A stretch of 64,000 nucleotides of DNA. It comes from Enchytraeus crypticus. Its lineage: Eukaryota; Annelida; Clitellata; Enchytraeida; Enchytraeidae. The notes under the pieces are model-generated. The model was not told the origin of the DNA. It worked only from the letters and a program-made list of their open reading frames with translations, and did no database searches. Below are positions 53,561 to 64,000 of this stretch, piece after piece. How positions within the stretch are numbered: the stretch's first letter is position 1; the number at the start of each line of letters is the position of its first letter. The stretch spans positions 84,666 to 148,665 of the forward strand of contig CAJHZI010000275.1 of the NCBI GenBank assembly GCA_905160935.1, in the 5' to 3' direction. A program made the position numbers and the translations under genes.

Positions 53561-53599
53561 GCAATGCACTAAGAGAGAGAGAGAGATCCTACTATGTAA

Positions 53600-54201
53600 T
53601 TAATTAGCGTAATACATGCAGACTTGTAATTCCCGAATCCGCATGGTCTTGGTTTCGAGGATGCTTGAAACCGGGTTTTGACGGTGTTAGTCTCGATCGA
53701 TGCTGCTCGAGACCGGATTTTGCCGGTCTTGATCTAAATTAAGCTCCGATTTTAGTTTTAAATACATCAAATTTGACGTTTTAATACATTCTAGAAGACT
53801 GCGTATGGATTATAGATAGATACGCGTAGATCAGCAAAATCAATTGTCAATAATTTGAATTTGTTCATCTATAGCTCCTAATAGAATTTTTATTAACCCG
53901 CATTACCGCAAATATGTAGCATTCAAATTCAAATCTATCCGACGTCGACATGCTAGTTAATTCGGATGAAATTATTGTCGTACTTTACTTTTATCTTGAA
54001 TATTTGCGTCCCTGGAGATGTAGTAAAAATGTTTAAATAAGCATTCTACTGTTTTCGTGATTTTAATGCCTATAAATGTCACAAAATATTTAGTTTTAAC
54101 TTCCATCGGTTATTTAGTTACGAAGCATCGAAGCTCCAGTTTACGTAAATTGACGCTCTTGGCTGTTCTAGTGTTAAAATCAATTTTGCTTATTTGGCGC
54201 T
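53600..54201. other. Short intergenic stretch with a hairpin dimer
   Basis: Bases 53640-53735 hold two and a half units of a 43-44 bp repeat that can fold. GGTTTC pairs with GAAACC (651-656, 667-672), GTCTCGA pairs with TCGAGAC (690-696, 707-713), and GACCGG pairs with CCGGTC (711-716, 723-728). The rest is AT-rich and unremarkable. Confidence 0.55.
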
Positions 54202-54922
54202 CAGTGGCGGATCCAGGGGGGGCAGGGGGGCCGGCCCCCCCCCCTTAGGTCCGTCTATGAAAATTTTTAACTATATTTTCATTGTTTCTATGGCAATTTC
54301 GATGTGTAAATATGTTAACAACGACATTGTTTAGGGGGGGGGCGGGGGGGGGGGGGGTACGACAGGGAACGCAGTTCCAATAGCTCCATTTTTTTTAGGA
54401 TATACTAGGAGCCCTGTATAATGGAAGGGGCCCGAAAAATGTTGACCGTTTCACTAGTTCTGAATTTTCACTTGAGCCAATGCATAACCAATGCATTGGA
54501 GGAAAAAAGGGAGTAAGTAAAAAATGTGAACTCTGTCCCGTAGCAGTGGTGCAAATAGCCTGGCTCGGAGGGGCTTAAGTCCCCCCACCGCCAAGACTAG
54601 GTCAATTTTGCAATTCGGTTGAGATCCCCAGAGTTTCTTCAGAGGTGAAAAAATTTACCTACGTTTTTCCGAAACAAATGTAAGATTTAAGGTTTTTCCC
54701 TTAACTTTAGTACGGTATGACCGGAGGTGGGGGGGGGGGGGTAAGGTAAGAGGACATACTCACTTTATGTGCCGAACGCAGAAGTGAAAAAATTTTGAGC
54801 CCCCCCACAGAAATTTGCCTGGTTGCGTCACAAGTCTCGAAGAAGGCGGGTCGTAAGCAAAAAATGTACACTCTCAAAAAACATTTCGGCCCCCCCTTAA
54901 AAAATTCCTGGATCCGCCCCTA
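54202..54922. mobile_element. hAT-type MITE, 721 bp, exact 8-bp target duplication
   Basis: The left end CAGTGGCGGATCCAGG and the reverse complement of the right end, TAGGGGCGGATCCAGG, match at 14 of 16 positions. The flanks TTGGCGCT (54194-54201) and TTGGCGCT (54923-54930) are identical. It is G- and C-run rich and encodes no transposase. A second, related element may be nested at 54545-54832. Confidence 0.88.
54545..54832. mobile_element. Possible nested hAT-type MITE
   Basis: CAGTGGTGCAAATAGCCTGG at the left and the reverse complement of the right side, GTGACGCAACCAGGCAAATT, are similar. The outer sequence on each side contains GTAAGTAAAAAATGTGAACT / GTAAGCAAAAAATGTACACT. That repetition instead allows an internal duplication of the outer element. 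Confidence 0.4.
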
Positions 54923-55071
54923 TTGGCGCTATTACGATAAATATTAGGCCTTTGCTATATTTAATTAATTAGTTGTTTGTCAAATGAGACTATAGAGTAT
55001 GCGATTATTAAATTAAACCACAATTAATTCTGCATACATTAAGCTTATAACGCATACATACAGAGTTATCG

Positions 55072-55310
55072 ATAGAATGACAAATAGCGTAGGGGTAGCG
55101 TCGTTAAATTCTAAATGGTACATCCTGAGGTGAATTTAACTCTCGTGGGTTCGAATCCCAGCAACGCAGATCTGATTGTAAAATCTCAGACATTCACTGG
55201 ATTGGTTTTACGCAAAATAACCTAAATTCCTTAACGGTTCAAAAATGTGGTATTAAAAGTGATAGATATAAACATGATTGATCATTTCCCTATAATGTGT
55301 GTTTACTTTT
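55072..55310 (+). repeat. tRNA-derived SINE, family A (best-preserved head)
   Basis: The A box is AATAGCGTAGGGGTAGCGT and the B box is GGGTTCGAATCCCAGCAACG. Then come GATCTGATTGTAAAATCTCA, ACATTCACTGGATTGG, and an end in ATGATTGATCATTTCCCTAT and AATGTGTGTT. Confidence 0.8.
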
Positions 55311-55630
55311 TCTTACCTAACTCTTTTATAATGTCAAATTATAATTAATTTGTTCATAGTTAGGCTTAACTATTCAATTTAATTCTGCTCTAGCTATATC
55401 TATTTATATTATTTGTGGCTGCATAGTTTCCCCTTTTTGCTATGGTTACTATGTTCGATTACTATTGCTTTATAGAGAATAAAATTAACATGATAACTTG
55501 AATGAATTTGTGGTAAAAGTAGTAAAAGAATGAATGAATGAATTGAATGATAGATTAGTTAGTAATTTCTTTTGATAACGATTGTGGGGATAATGCTTCA
55601 GTCGCTATAAATAACTATGACTCTTGCCAG

Positions 55631-55680
55631 CCGGATTTTAGCCGAAAATGTCTCTCACCGTGCCAATTCGGCTAATCCGG
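55631..55680. repeat. 14-bp inverted repeat with 20-nt loop
   Basis: CCGGATTTTAGCCGAA (631-646) pairs with TTCGGCTAATCCGG (667-680), with a two-base bulge of T. The arm sequence recurs again at 55687 (CAGCCGAAAAT). Confidence 0.7.
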
Positions 55681-55735
55681 ATATCAGCCGAAAATTTACT
55701 TTAACCAGAAGAAAAACCTTAGAAAATTCGGCTGT

Positions 55736-55832
55736 GGGGTCTAGCCTAGAGGTAAGGCCTGTCGATGCTTTGATCAGTCAACACAAGTACATGACATTGT
55801 ACAAATCAAAACGGGTCGGATCTAGATCCTAA
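55736..55832 (+). repeat. tRNA-derived SINE head
   Basis: GGGTCTAGCCTAGAGGTAAG has the A-box layout of a tRNA gene. The possible B box (GGGTCGGATCTAGATCC) is too far away for a real tRNA. Confidence 0.4.
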
Positions 55833-57080
55833 ATAGGCCAATTAGGTTTCATCAACTAAATTCATTGTAACAATATTTGAAACAGCACACGTAGTTGACA
55901 TACTTTAGCAGAAATAAACGGCCTTAAAAATGTGAAATATAATTAACAGTTGGCTAATCAATTAATAAACTCATTAGTTATAATTCCATCATATCCCACC
56001 CGTTGTTTCATATATAAATTTACTGGGGTCTACGGTAGCGTTAATGTGAACGTATCAGTCCGAAATTAGAGAAAAATTGATAGTTTATCCTGTTTGGTTA
56101 AACAAACGATATAGGCCTTCGTCGATATATAGTACATATTCAAAGTTTCATTGCTTAGGTGCTGCAGCAAATCTCCATGATTACTAGTAATCATTGCACT
56201 CTGATAGCGCATCGATGGCAACGAGTGAAATTAAGAATAATCTTCCATCACCCAGGGGATGTCGTCTATCAATACCATTCCGTCCAACACTGCTAACAAA
56301 GAACACAGCTGCCATAATGGTTTTTTTTATCAAAACTATATTTGACAGTATAGCAAATCAAACTATACAATACATCCGTTAAAATATACTGTAACAGCTG
56401 CAAGCAAATAACCAAACACAATCACAGTGGCATTTACAAACCAGCAGCAGATTATTGTTTCAAGCTTCAGCTACGTAATAAACATAACTCTAAAATCCAC
56501 GTAGCCATTGAGTGCGAACCTAAATTATCTTTCAACTCTTTATTGAAATCCATTTTATCCTCACTTATCATAGCTGAGTATGTGCAGTGCCAAGTAGCAA
56601 TATTAAATGACCAATCCTTAGGTAAATTGAAATCCCGTGGGCTTGATTCCCAAACGAGCAGATCACAAAGCAAAATAAAGACCATTCACAAATATACCAG
56701 TGACCTTCATTCATGGCTCGACTATTGCAACTCATCGCTATCTGGTTCAACAACTTCTTCAATTGGCCATCAGAAATCAGTAGTATATTACAAATATGCA
56801 GCACATTTTACTTTATGTCCTTCAAATTTAACGTTCAAACTAGAAAATTTATTACGACTTTCATTGAAGCTGGTTTACTGTGAAACAACAATTAAAGTAT
56901 AAAACTGCTATGTCAACATTTAAAATACTACGCTTATGTAGAAATTACATTTCACAATAACATTTCACTTTTATTGGCTCAATTTTATTGACTCTTAATC
57001 AACATCAGCAATATCTTAGCAGAGAATTCTAAATTCAGATTTAAAATAGTCATTTCACAGAGGTCTTTGTCCTGCCTGCA

Positions 57081-57149
<69 letters not shown>

Positions 57150-57166
57150 TACAGTATATGTATATG

Positions 57167-57218
<52 letters not shown>

Positions 57219-58297
57219 TTTAGTTCCAGTATCCCCCTTTCAAAATAAGATTGTTTATTGGAACGTGCAAAACATTGTTAGAATGTAAAATAACTGCTTC
57301 AGCTTTATCAAAAAACTCTTCAATAATGAATCCCGCCTTTCAACCATAGAGAACCTTGTGGCTTGACATCCATAATTCTATTGCCGGTTGAGCCGGTCGA
57401 GGCTGAGATTAAAGCCGTCAATTAGAAGCTAAACCTTAATGCCACTTTTTCATAAGGCCAAACTGCCATAAAATTCACAGAAAAAATCTCTAAATAGAAT
57501 ATTAGCCACCCATACAGCAATTATCTTGAAAATTAATTTTTCTTTATATCTATCATTATTGATTTAACAATATTTATAATTAAATAGAGACCATTACCAA
57601 TAAAATGATCGCTACCCTTGATTTAGTCACAAAGAGCAATATTTCCGGACACACTGCAAGCACAAACGCGAACTCAGCGCAAATATTCTCCAAAAATGAT
57701 GATCCACAAGAGAAAATACTTTTCGAATCTTTCCATAGAGATATAAATCGATGTATAAAAACAAAGTACAGAGACAAATATAACAGCTGATAAAAAAAGC
57801 CTATTACTAATCATATACGTAAGAATGGAAAGAATGCATGATTAAAATGATTTCGAAAATAATACTTTTTGCATAATAACCGTTGCTTGTGATATCTGTG
57901 GAATGATTATTATCTAAAACATTGGAATATTAAACACTACGGATTGAAATTTAGTTCAGTACAAAAATCAACTATTCACAAGACAATATTCAAATATGAT
58001 ACATTGGCAACATTTTACATAGTATACCGTCAAGAGAACAATCAAATAATACGAGGTAAATCACGATCAGACCGTTAGATGAGTTGAAGGATACAAAAAA
58101 TACCAGGATAAATCAAATACCTATGTAATTACTTCTCGATTTTCTACACAAATCAATGCCAAATTTAGCTCCATATTACGATCTGACAAAAAGTAAAGAA
58201 ACTATACAAATTAAGATAAAAGTTAAACATGTGTATCAACAAGAACTTCGAATGATCTAAAATAGTTTAATCATAATTTGTATTATATAACTGTATA
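55833..58297. other. Intergenic, AT-rich; no gene seen
   Basis: Open frames of 119 codons (56543-56902) and 61 codons (57605-57790) have no recognisable domains. An (AT)n microsatellite occupies 57083-57214. Confidence 0.45.
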
Positions 58298-59249
58298 CAG
58301 TAAAAGGGTGAGTAAAAAAAAGTGATAACACCTGCAAAAAGTTTGAACATCTCAGGCTATTGTTAATATTTTCAAATCAAACTTATACCAATTACTAAAG
58401 GACAAATTTTTGATGAGGTGGCCAATTTTTATCCATTTTAATACATAGATTGGCCAGTTATGAAAGTTTAGCAGAGCAACCCCCCATTTTTTGAATGTAC
58501 TGTAAATAAATATTACATTTAACTTTATTTTTTAGCCCTGAAAAGGGTCATGGTAGTGGTTCAGAAAGAACCAGTTATATCTGCTAGCACTACTGCCTAT
58601 TCGATGCTTTCCTCCAGCTGCTTTTCAAGACTGCAGCAGCTTTCGGGGCGCTAGGACAGCCTTGTTGATTCCAGCTTGGTCAGTCTGTCCCAAATTGATG
58701 TTATGTAGCACTTCCTGTAGTTCTGCCTTGTATTTAGGCTTCGACTGGTGTTTCTGATAAAGATGCAGCATGGTTCCCCAGACATGGTAATCCAGAGGAT
58801 TTTGATCGAGAGAGTTTGGAGGTCATTCACTCAGTATGATGAAATGCGGATTTCTGTCGCTGATCCATTCCTGTGCATGACGAGATGCATGAGCCGGAGC
58901 ATCATCTTGCTTAAAGATGAAACCATTTGGTGAAGAGCATTGCAATCATAAAACAGCTAGGGAAGTAAAGTATTGATGTAATACTGAGCATTCATCTTTT
59001 CCTTGTAGCCAATGAAGTGCAATTTGCCCTTACCGTTGCAGCAAACGCCATTTTTAGGTAAAAAATGGGGGGTTGCTCTGCTGAAACTTGTATAACTGGC
59101 CAATCTATACACTAAAATGGATGAAAATTGGCCACCCCATCAAACATTAGTCCTATAGTAATTGCTAAAAGTTTGATTTGAAAATACTAACAATAGCTTG
59201 AGATATTCAAACTTTTTGCAGGTGTTATCACTTTTTTTTACTCACCCTG
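58298..59249 (-). mobile_element. mariner/Tc1-type element relic with ~190-bp terminal inverted repeats
   Basis: The right end, read inward, is CAGGGTGAGTAAAAAAAAGT followed by GATAACACCTGCAAAAAGTT. The left end is the same with a five-base insert after CAG. TA dinucleotides flank both ends (58296-58297, 59250-59251). The arms match for about 190 bp, through TGGCCA and CAGAGCAACCCCCCATTTTT. Between them lies the C-terminal part of a transposase on the minus strand, with FKQDDAPAH, QEWISDRNPHF, and PPNSLDQNPLDYHVWG. These are two of the three acidic catalytic motifs; the N-terminal DNA-binding part is missing, so it cannot move by itself. Confidence 0.88.
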
Positions 59250-61559
59250 TATATAATAGTACGACTTCAAGGAAGTCCAAAACAGATGTGAATCATTAAT
59301 AATAAAACTAACTACTTAATGCATGAGATTTACATGTATTAATGCAAACATACAAGACAATAAATGATATTTTAATTCAATCACAAGTACATAAAATTAA
59401 ATGCATTTAGCCAGACAATGAGAGGTTCAATGTATATTGTAGACAATGGCAGGTTTACAGGTTTATTAGACAAAAGAGATGCAACGAGTCCATACAATCA
59501 GATACTCGACAAGACAATCGGCCATACAAAATGTAATTTAAGAATTATTCAGACAAGCAAACAATGAATAGCTAGAGTAATAACTGAACACTATTAACGT
59601 GAGTATAATAAAAGTACTACTTTATGCAAGACAAGAGATTGGATAAGTCTACTATCATTCAAACGATACTGATATTTTAATCAGATAATTAAGAATGTAA
59701 TACACATACAATACAATATACCAAGTGCTGTTGAAAAACAGTACTAATGTCCTATTGGCACTCTAACAAGAAAATCAGGAAATGTTATAGAGATAGCACT
59801 GTGATATACCACTTCCACTCACACAACAGTCAAGAACGCTAGTAGCCAATTAAACTTAATAGTTGAAATATGATCTCAATGTATATCTACATATTTTTAC
59901 AGCGGAGCAAAACAAATTAACTCACATTAGATTATTCCATATCTAACGAATATAGGTCATATATACATGGCAATGTGATCAAATAGGGACATATTTTGAT
60001 GTGCCTTAAGAAAAAGGAATGTAAACTGATGGAACAAGGAGTAAAAGAATAGAAAACCAGTACAAATATATGATAGTGCAATCATCATTAGCCATTTATC
60101 CAAACTCCAACAGAGCTAAGAAAGAATTGCAAATGGTTAATTATTAACACAGATGAGTTTTTCTAGAATATTATATAACAACAGAACAGGAGACTTAATA
60201 TTCTATAATACATACAGAGGATACAATACAAAATGTCTGTATTTAACGCCTGAGCTAATAGTCAAATAATTCGTTGCGTAAGTTCATATCTAATCTGGAT
60301 GTCTATATCTGTACTACATATGCACAAATAGTCGACATAACGGTACACTCAATCAATTGCAAGCTTACACTAGGAGTTTACACTAGAGAAGATCTAAAAC
60401 TTGTGCACACAACTGCAATCCATATACACAATTCACATTTGTTTAACTAAAAAACGAGTGCAACGCTAGAAATGAGATAACGTAAGACATTTCCATTCTG
60501 CCTTTCAAGATTAGTCATATAAAATCATTTTTCACAGAGGTTAGAAGCACAGCAGTAAATTCGATGTAAGTTCGAGGTTTCTGTAACACACAAAAGGGAA
60601 TTTTTAATAAATTCTTTTAAAGAATTTAATTAAACCAGTCATAAACTAAATCTAAAATACATAAGTAAAATGTTAATATAAAACATAGTACATAGGTATA
60701 GAAATTCCATAATACTTTTAACTAGTTATAGGTATGATCACTACAAGGAGCACAAGAAGACGAGTGACGTAAATACTCATAAAAATAATTCAGTATTTTA
60801 TGTAAAATAATTAAATTATAATAATAGTATAATATTATAAAAATAATATTATTTGCAATACTCATATAAGCCTAATGCTCAAGACATTTACAGATCAACA
60901 TTCAAGTTTATCAAGCACAATGCACCTACATAGGACTTATGGCTGTATTTACTACTGAGATAATCAACTGTTTAAACATCAACAGTCGCGTAAACTCCTG
61001 TTTAGTCACCAATTGATATTATGTAAGCTTAAATCCTTGTGTAAAGTCATGCCTAGCTGCGCGCCTGTTTTCGGGTGTTTACACCGCTTATTGCAAATCA
61101 ATTGATTAAGATATAATATTCTAGTCCTGTTTACGAAATATACTGATTGGTCGATCAGCCTAAAGGACAGGGCTATCATTGGCTGAGCTCCATAATTTTG
61201 GCGGTTGCCTTTGTGGTTAATAACCACGCAACATTTATTAGTGAATATCAAATTTATAAACAGTTGTTTAACCTACAACAGATGATCTGCTAATCATGAC
61301 GAGTTTAGTAACTATGAGCATAAACGCTGTACTTTAAAGCATCACTCTACTAGCGTGGCATATAAAGTTACATAGTAAAGTCCATCATTCACAGTACTGA
61401 CAAATAATTTTTTCAAAAATCCTTCTTTCTGAATGATTTTCCAGGATTTAAAGTTCAGATTCTATATTTTTTCACTTCTCACAATAGCTATATAGATTCA
61501 GCCAGTGGCACACTAACATTATATCAAATATATGATTGCTATCAAAGCTACATACTATA
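59250..61559 (-). other. Region downstream of the tropomyosin-like gene; no gene seen
   Basis: AT-rich sequence that may include a long 3' UTR of the minus-strand tropomyosin-like gene. Minus-strand AATAAA sites exist (for example plus TTTATT at 61234-61239). A 15-bp palindrome GTGGTTAATAACCAC lies at 61213-61227. Confidence 0.4.
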
Positions 61560-61815
61560 GAGCGCTACAATGATGGATATGAATTGTGATCAGTGCTCCA
61601 TACTGTAGATAGCTAAGATGATAGGTACATGAATAGTGATAAATGCTACATCCTAGAGAGAGCTAAGATCATAGAGATGTGAACAGAGTGATCAGTGCTA
61701 TATATTGAACAGCTAAGATCATAGTGACATAAATAGTGATCAATGGTACATACTAAAGAGTTTGATTATAGAATAGTGATCAATGATACATACTAGAGAG
61801 AGCTAAGATCATGCA
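61560..61815 (-). repeat. ~50-bp tandem repeat containing the tropomyosin stop codon
   Basis: About five units of GCTAAGATCATAGNGATGTG plus AATAGTGATCAATGCTACAT and ACTAGAGAGA (plus strand). The final unit runs into the last coding exon. Its CTAGAGAGAGCTAAGATCAT is the reverse complement of the last six codons plus stop (HDLSSL-stop). Confidence 0.8.
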
Positions 61816-62835
61816 GATAGGCATCCATTTCCTCACGCAATGCTCTGTACTGAATCTTCATTTCATTTAATTGCTCTACGCAAACCACAAGCAAAGAGTA
61901 ATTACTCAATAGTCATCAACAAAACAACTAAATGATTGATATCATAAAAATAAACGAATTAAAGCACAAGTACAAAATTGCAAAAAATTGTAATTAATCA
62001 AACCAATAGAGCTATCAGGCTCTATTTACATAATCTAAGTAAATGAAATAAAATGAGATATAAAAATAGAAGTATAAAAAAAATTTCCATGGAAATGAAA
62101 TAAAAAATCCAAACAGACTATTTACCTTCATTGTTATCAAGATCCTTCTGCTTAGATTTTAACTCTCTTGATAAAATATCAACCATATTTTCTGTCTGAA
62201 GCAAGCAATACAAATATTCAAATATTATTATTGAAATGTAGAGCAAAAATTCGTATCGTAAAATAACATACCAACAAATTGCAACAAAAACAAAGGGTCC
62301 ACTGTACCTTATGAATGCAAAACTGAAAATTAGCATTAAGCAGGATGACTAAATATTAATAATAAAACTATATTTAAATTATCATAAAATATTAAAACAA
62401 AGATATAAAGTCAACCTTTTTTAACATGGATGTAGCCACAGATGTCATCTATAGTACATTAACTAAAAAGGATAAATGCTACTATTTGTAGAAATTTGCA
62501 TTTATCCATGACATACTGCCAAAACGTGACTAATTTTCACTTATTTTATATTTGGATATTAAGCAAGTTTCATTAATCTGAACTTTAAACCAATTTAGTC
62601 CGACTGTATACATAGCATAACACTTGCAACAATTAGACAGTATTTTACACAGTACATCTAGCGCAGGTTTAAAGGTGCTACCGACTGAGAGCTTTCTGCC
62701 TTAGTCTAATGTATTGTTATAAAAATAGTAAATTAATAATTAGGTAGAGAAAACAAAGCACTGATAGCTTACCTCTCTCAGCCTGGCATTCAGATCAGAA
62801 ATAGTTGCTTCATATGTTTCTTCACGATGAGCTAA
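61793..62835 (-). CDS. Tropomyosin-like gene, last three coding exons (5' part beyond window)
   Basis: Minus-strand exons: 62835-62773 (63 nt), 62195-62126 (70 nt), 61875-61793 (83 nt with stop). They join in phase to give a 71-residue C-terminus: LAHREETYEATISDLNARLRE, then TENMVDILSRELKSKQKDLD, then NNEEQLNEMKIQYRALREEM, then DAYLHDLSSL. It aligns without gaps to the tropomyosin C-terminus (REEEYE...LTTRLKEAE...). It keeps the heptad pattern of a continuous coiled coil, and reproduces the exon sizes of tropomyosin exons 7 (63) and 8 (70) known in vertebrates. The family role is to wind along actin filaments and control access of myosin and other binding proteins. The sequence lacks the usual AEFAERSVxKLE block, so it is a divergent member. 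Another long coiled-coil protein is possible but less likely. Confidence 0.78.
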
Positions 62836-63160
62836 CTAAAGTAACAATCAATATAAGATAACAATGACATCAGAGTTAGTCATGAGTTTATTGAAGTCTC
62901 CGTCAAACAAACGCAAAGATGTTTTAGTTATTCACGAGTTTACTGAAGTCATAGTCAAAGTAAGACAGCAAAGACAATTTAATTAGTCATGGGCTTATTG
63001 AAGTCATAGTCAAAGCAAAACAGCAAAGACATTTTAGTTAGTCATGCATTAAAAGATATCAAATTAATAATCAATACAAGACAATAAAGACAAAATTGAG
63101 TTAGTCATGAATAAACTAAAGTCTGACCATAGTCAATGCAAAATAACAATGACACCAAAG
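62836..63160 (-). repeat. ~60-65 bp degenerate tandem repeat abutting a tropomyosin exon acceptor
   Basis: About five units with TTAGTCATGAGTTTATTGAA, GTCATAGTCAAAGCAAAACA and GCAAAGACATTT (plus strand). The first unit includes CTAAAGTAACAATCAATATAAGATAACAAT-type sequence, which is the acceptor and pyrimidine tract of the 63-nt exon. Confidence 0.65.
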
Positions 63161-63224
63161 AGTTGTTAATGGGCTTTCCTTTTCCTCTCTATACATGAAT
63201 TGTTATTAAATTATCTAACATCCT

Positions 63225-63560
63225 ATGTTTCAAACTGCCTCAAGCTCCTATACTTTGCATTCTTACTTCTATTACAAATTTCATCAGATTTCAGGCTTCG
63301 ACCACTCAGTCGGTCTAAAAATATGTCCCATAAACATTTCTTTCTATCTCTTATCACATTTATTAACTGTCTATCTGTACCGACAACCTACCTACAGTGT
63401 CAAGCAAGCATACGTTGACCATCTGCAAACTTCACATCTTTCAGCAATTTACTTCCAACAATTGCTCCTTCCTCAATACCTTCCATCATCTCAATTGTTA
63501 CCGCTTCTGCTTAGAGTTTGTATAGTGCTTAGTGGTGTAATGTAACATCCTTGTTTTACC
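63225..63560 (-). mobile_element. Degraded RTE-like LINE remnant
   Basis: Plus-strand TTTATTAACTGTCTATCTGT and CATCTGCAAACTTCACATCT resemble the reverse complement of the RT region of the RTE-like LINE (the NVLR... and VRFADD codons). Large parts are missing, so this is a much older or different subfamily. Confidence 0.55.
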
Positions 63561-63604
63561 CTAAACCCTGAATCACCTTCCTCAGAGAACCCTTTCTGAA
63601 TATA

Positions 63605-63607
<3 letters not shown>

Positions 63608-63673
<66 letters not shown>

Positions 63674-63736
63674 ATATATATCTATTTATATAATATATAT
63701 ATACACACACATATACAGTATATTATATACACACAA

Positions 63737-63793
<57 letters not shown>

Positions 63794-63960
63794 AGTGTAT
63801 ATATAGATATAAAATACAGATATACATGTTTATTAAATATAAATACATATATTTATATATATTATATATATGTATTTTATATACATATGTATGTAAATAT
63901 ACATATATTTGTATATAAACATGTATATGCATATATATATATATATAATTTATATATATA

Positions 63961-64000
<40 letters not shown>
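63608..64000. repeat. (TC)n and (AT)n microsatellite block at the window edge
   Basis: A pure TC tract (63608-63652) passes into AT, AC/AT and again pure AT dinucleotides to the last base. Open frames here are low-complexity only. Confidence 0.95.

Larger units (their letters stand above)
50435..53585 (+). mobile_element. RTE-like LINE, nearly full length (copy e), with 14-bp target duplication
   Basis: The 3.15-kb element has an endonuclease, then a reverse transcriptase, then a GA-repeat tail, as in RTE/BovB-type LINEs whose copies are often annotated as craniofacial development protein 2-like. Flanks ATCCTTCTATGTAA (50421-50434) and ATCCTACTATGTAA (53586-53599) differ at one base. The coding region has at least three frameshifts and a few stops, so it is probably inactive, although the last 388 codons are intact. 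It is close to identical to copies a, b and d where they overlap, so the family was active recently. Confidence 0.92.

Noticed and set aside
55072-55160. Possible tRNA gene
   Set aside because: A and B boxes are present but the acceptor stem does not pair and the sequence continues into a repeated SINE body.
56543-56902. 119-codon plus-strand open frame
   Set aside because: No recognisable domain, biased composition like its surroundings, no convincing splice sites; an overlapping minus-strand frame is just as open.
57067-57288. YIYIYI open frames
   Set aside because: Translation of an (AT)n microsatellite; the same applies at 20052-20273 and 63723-63932.

Overview
The window looks like nuclear DNA of an invertebrate animal. 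It is AT-rich, its genes are split by many short-to-medium introns with GT-AG ends, and it is full of SINE, LINE and MITE copies and microsatellites. I cannot name the species. Four host genes can be supported by reading exons against families I know. They are the first coding exon of a non-muscle/smooth-type myosin II heavy chain (minus strand, 1946-2290), a complete TTC39C-type gene (plus strand, 7430-24795), a complete Lunapark (LNPK) gene (minus strand, 37835-46202), and the last three coding exons of a tropomyosin-like gene (minus strand, 61793-62835) that runs off the right edge. The two complete genes were assembled by hand from splice sites: 17 exons with 1860 coding bases for TTC39C, and 11 exons with 1578 coding bases for Lunapark. 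All exon phases agree and both totals divide by three.

Layout. 1-2290: start of the myosin gene, mostly an intron. 2291-7429: the gap between the divergent myosin and TTC39C genes. It holds a rearranged fold-back MITE, a GC-richer block with an unrecognised minus-strand ORF (4715-5335), and three 89-90 bp tandem units built of hairpins. 7430-25630: TTC39C, whose introns carry two fragments of an RTE-like LINE, several SINE families and four minisatellites. 25631-37834: intergenic, with a broken CR1/L2-group LINE at about 29860-33560. 37835-46202: Lunapark. 46465-53585: a SINE-like repeat split by one RTE-like LINE, then a hAT-type MITE, then a nearly full-length RTE-like LINE with target duplications. 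54202-54922: a second hAT-type MITE with an exact 8-bp duplication. 58298-59249: a mariner/Tc1-type relic with inverted repeats of about 190 bp. 61560-63160: tropomyosin 3' exons with tandem repeats on both sides. The last 400 bases are TC and AT microsatellite.

The genes are unrelated housekeeping and cytoskeletal genes and do not form a pathway cluster. The most unusual signal is structural. Minisatellites and transposon insertions sit on exon edges again and again: at the exon 4 donor, the exon 8 donor, the exon 12 acceptor and the stop codon of TTC39C, and at the acceptor and the stop codon of the tropomyosin-like gene. In several places the repeat unit contains the splice site or stop codon itself. 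I saw no new multi-gene system.
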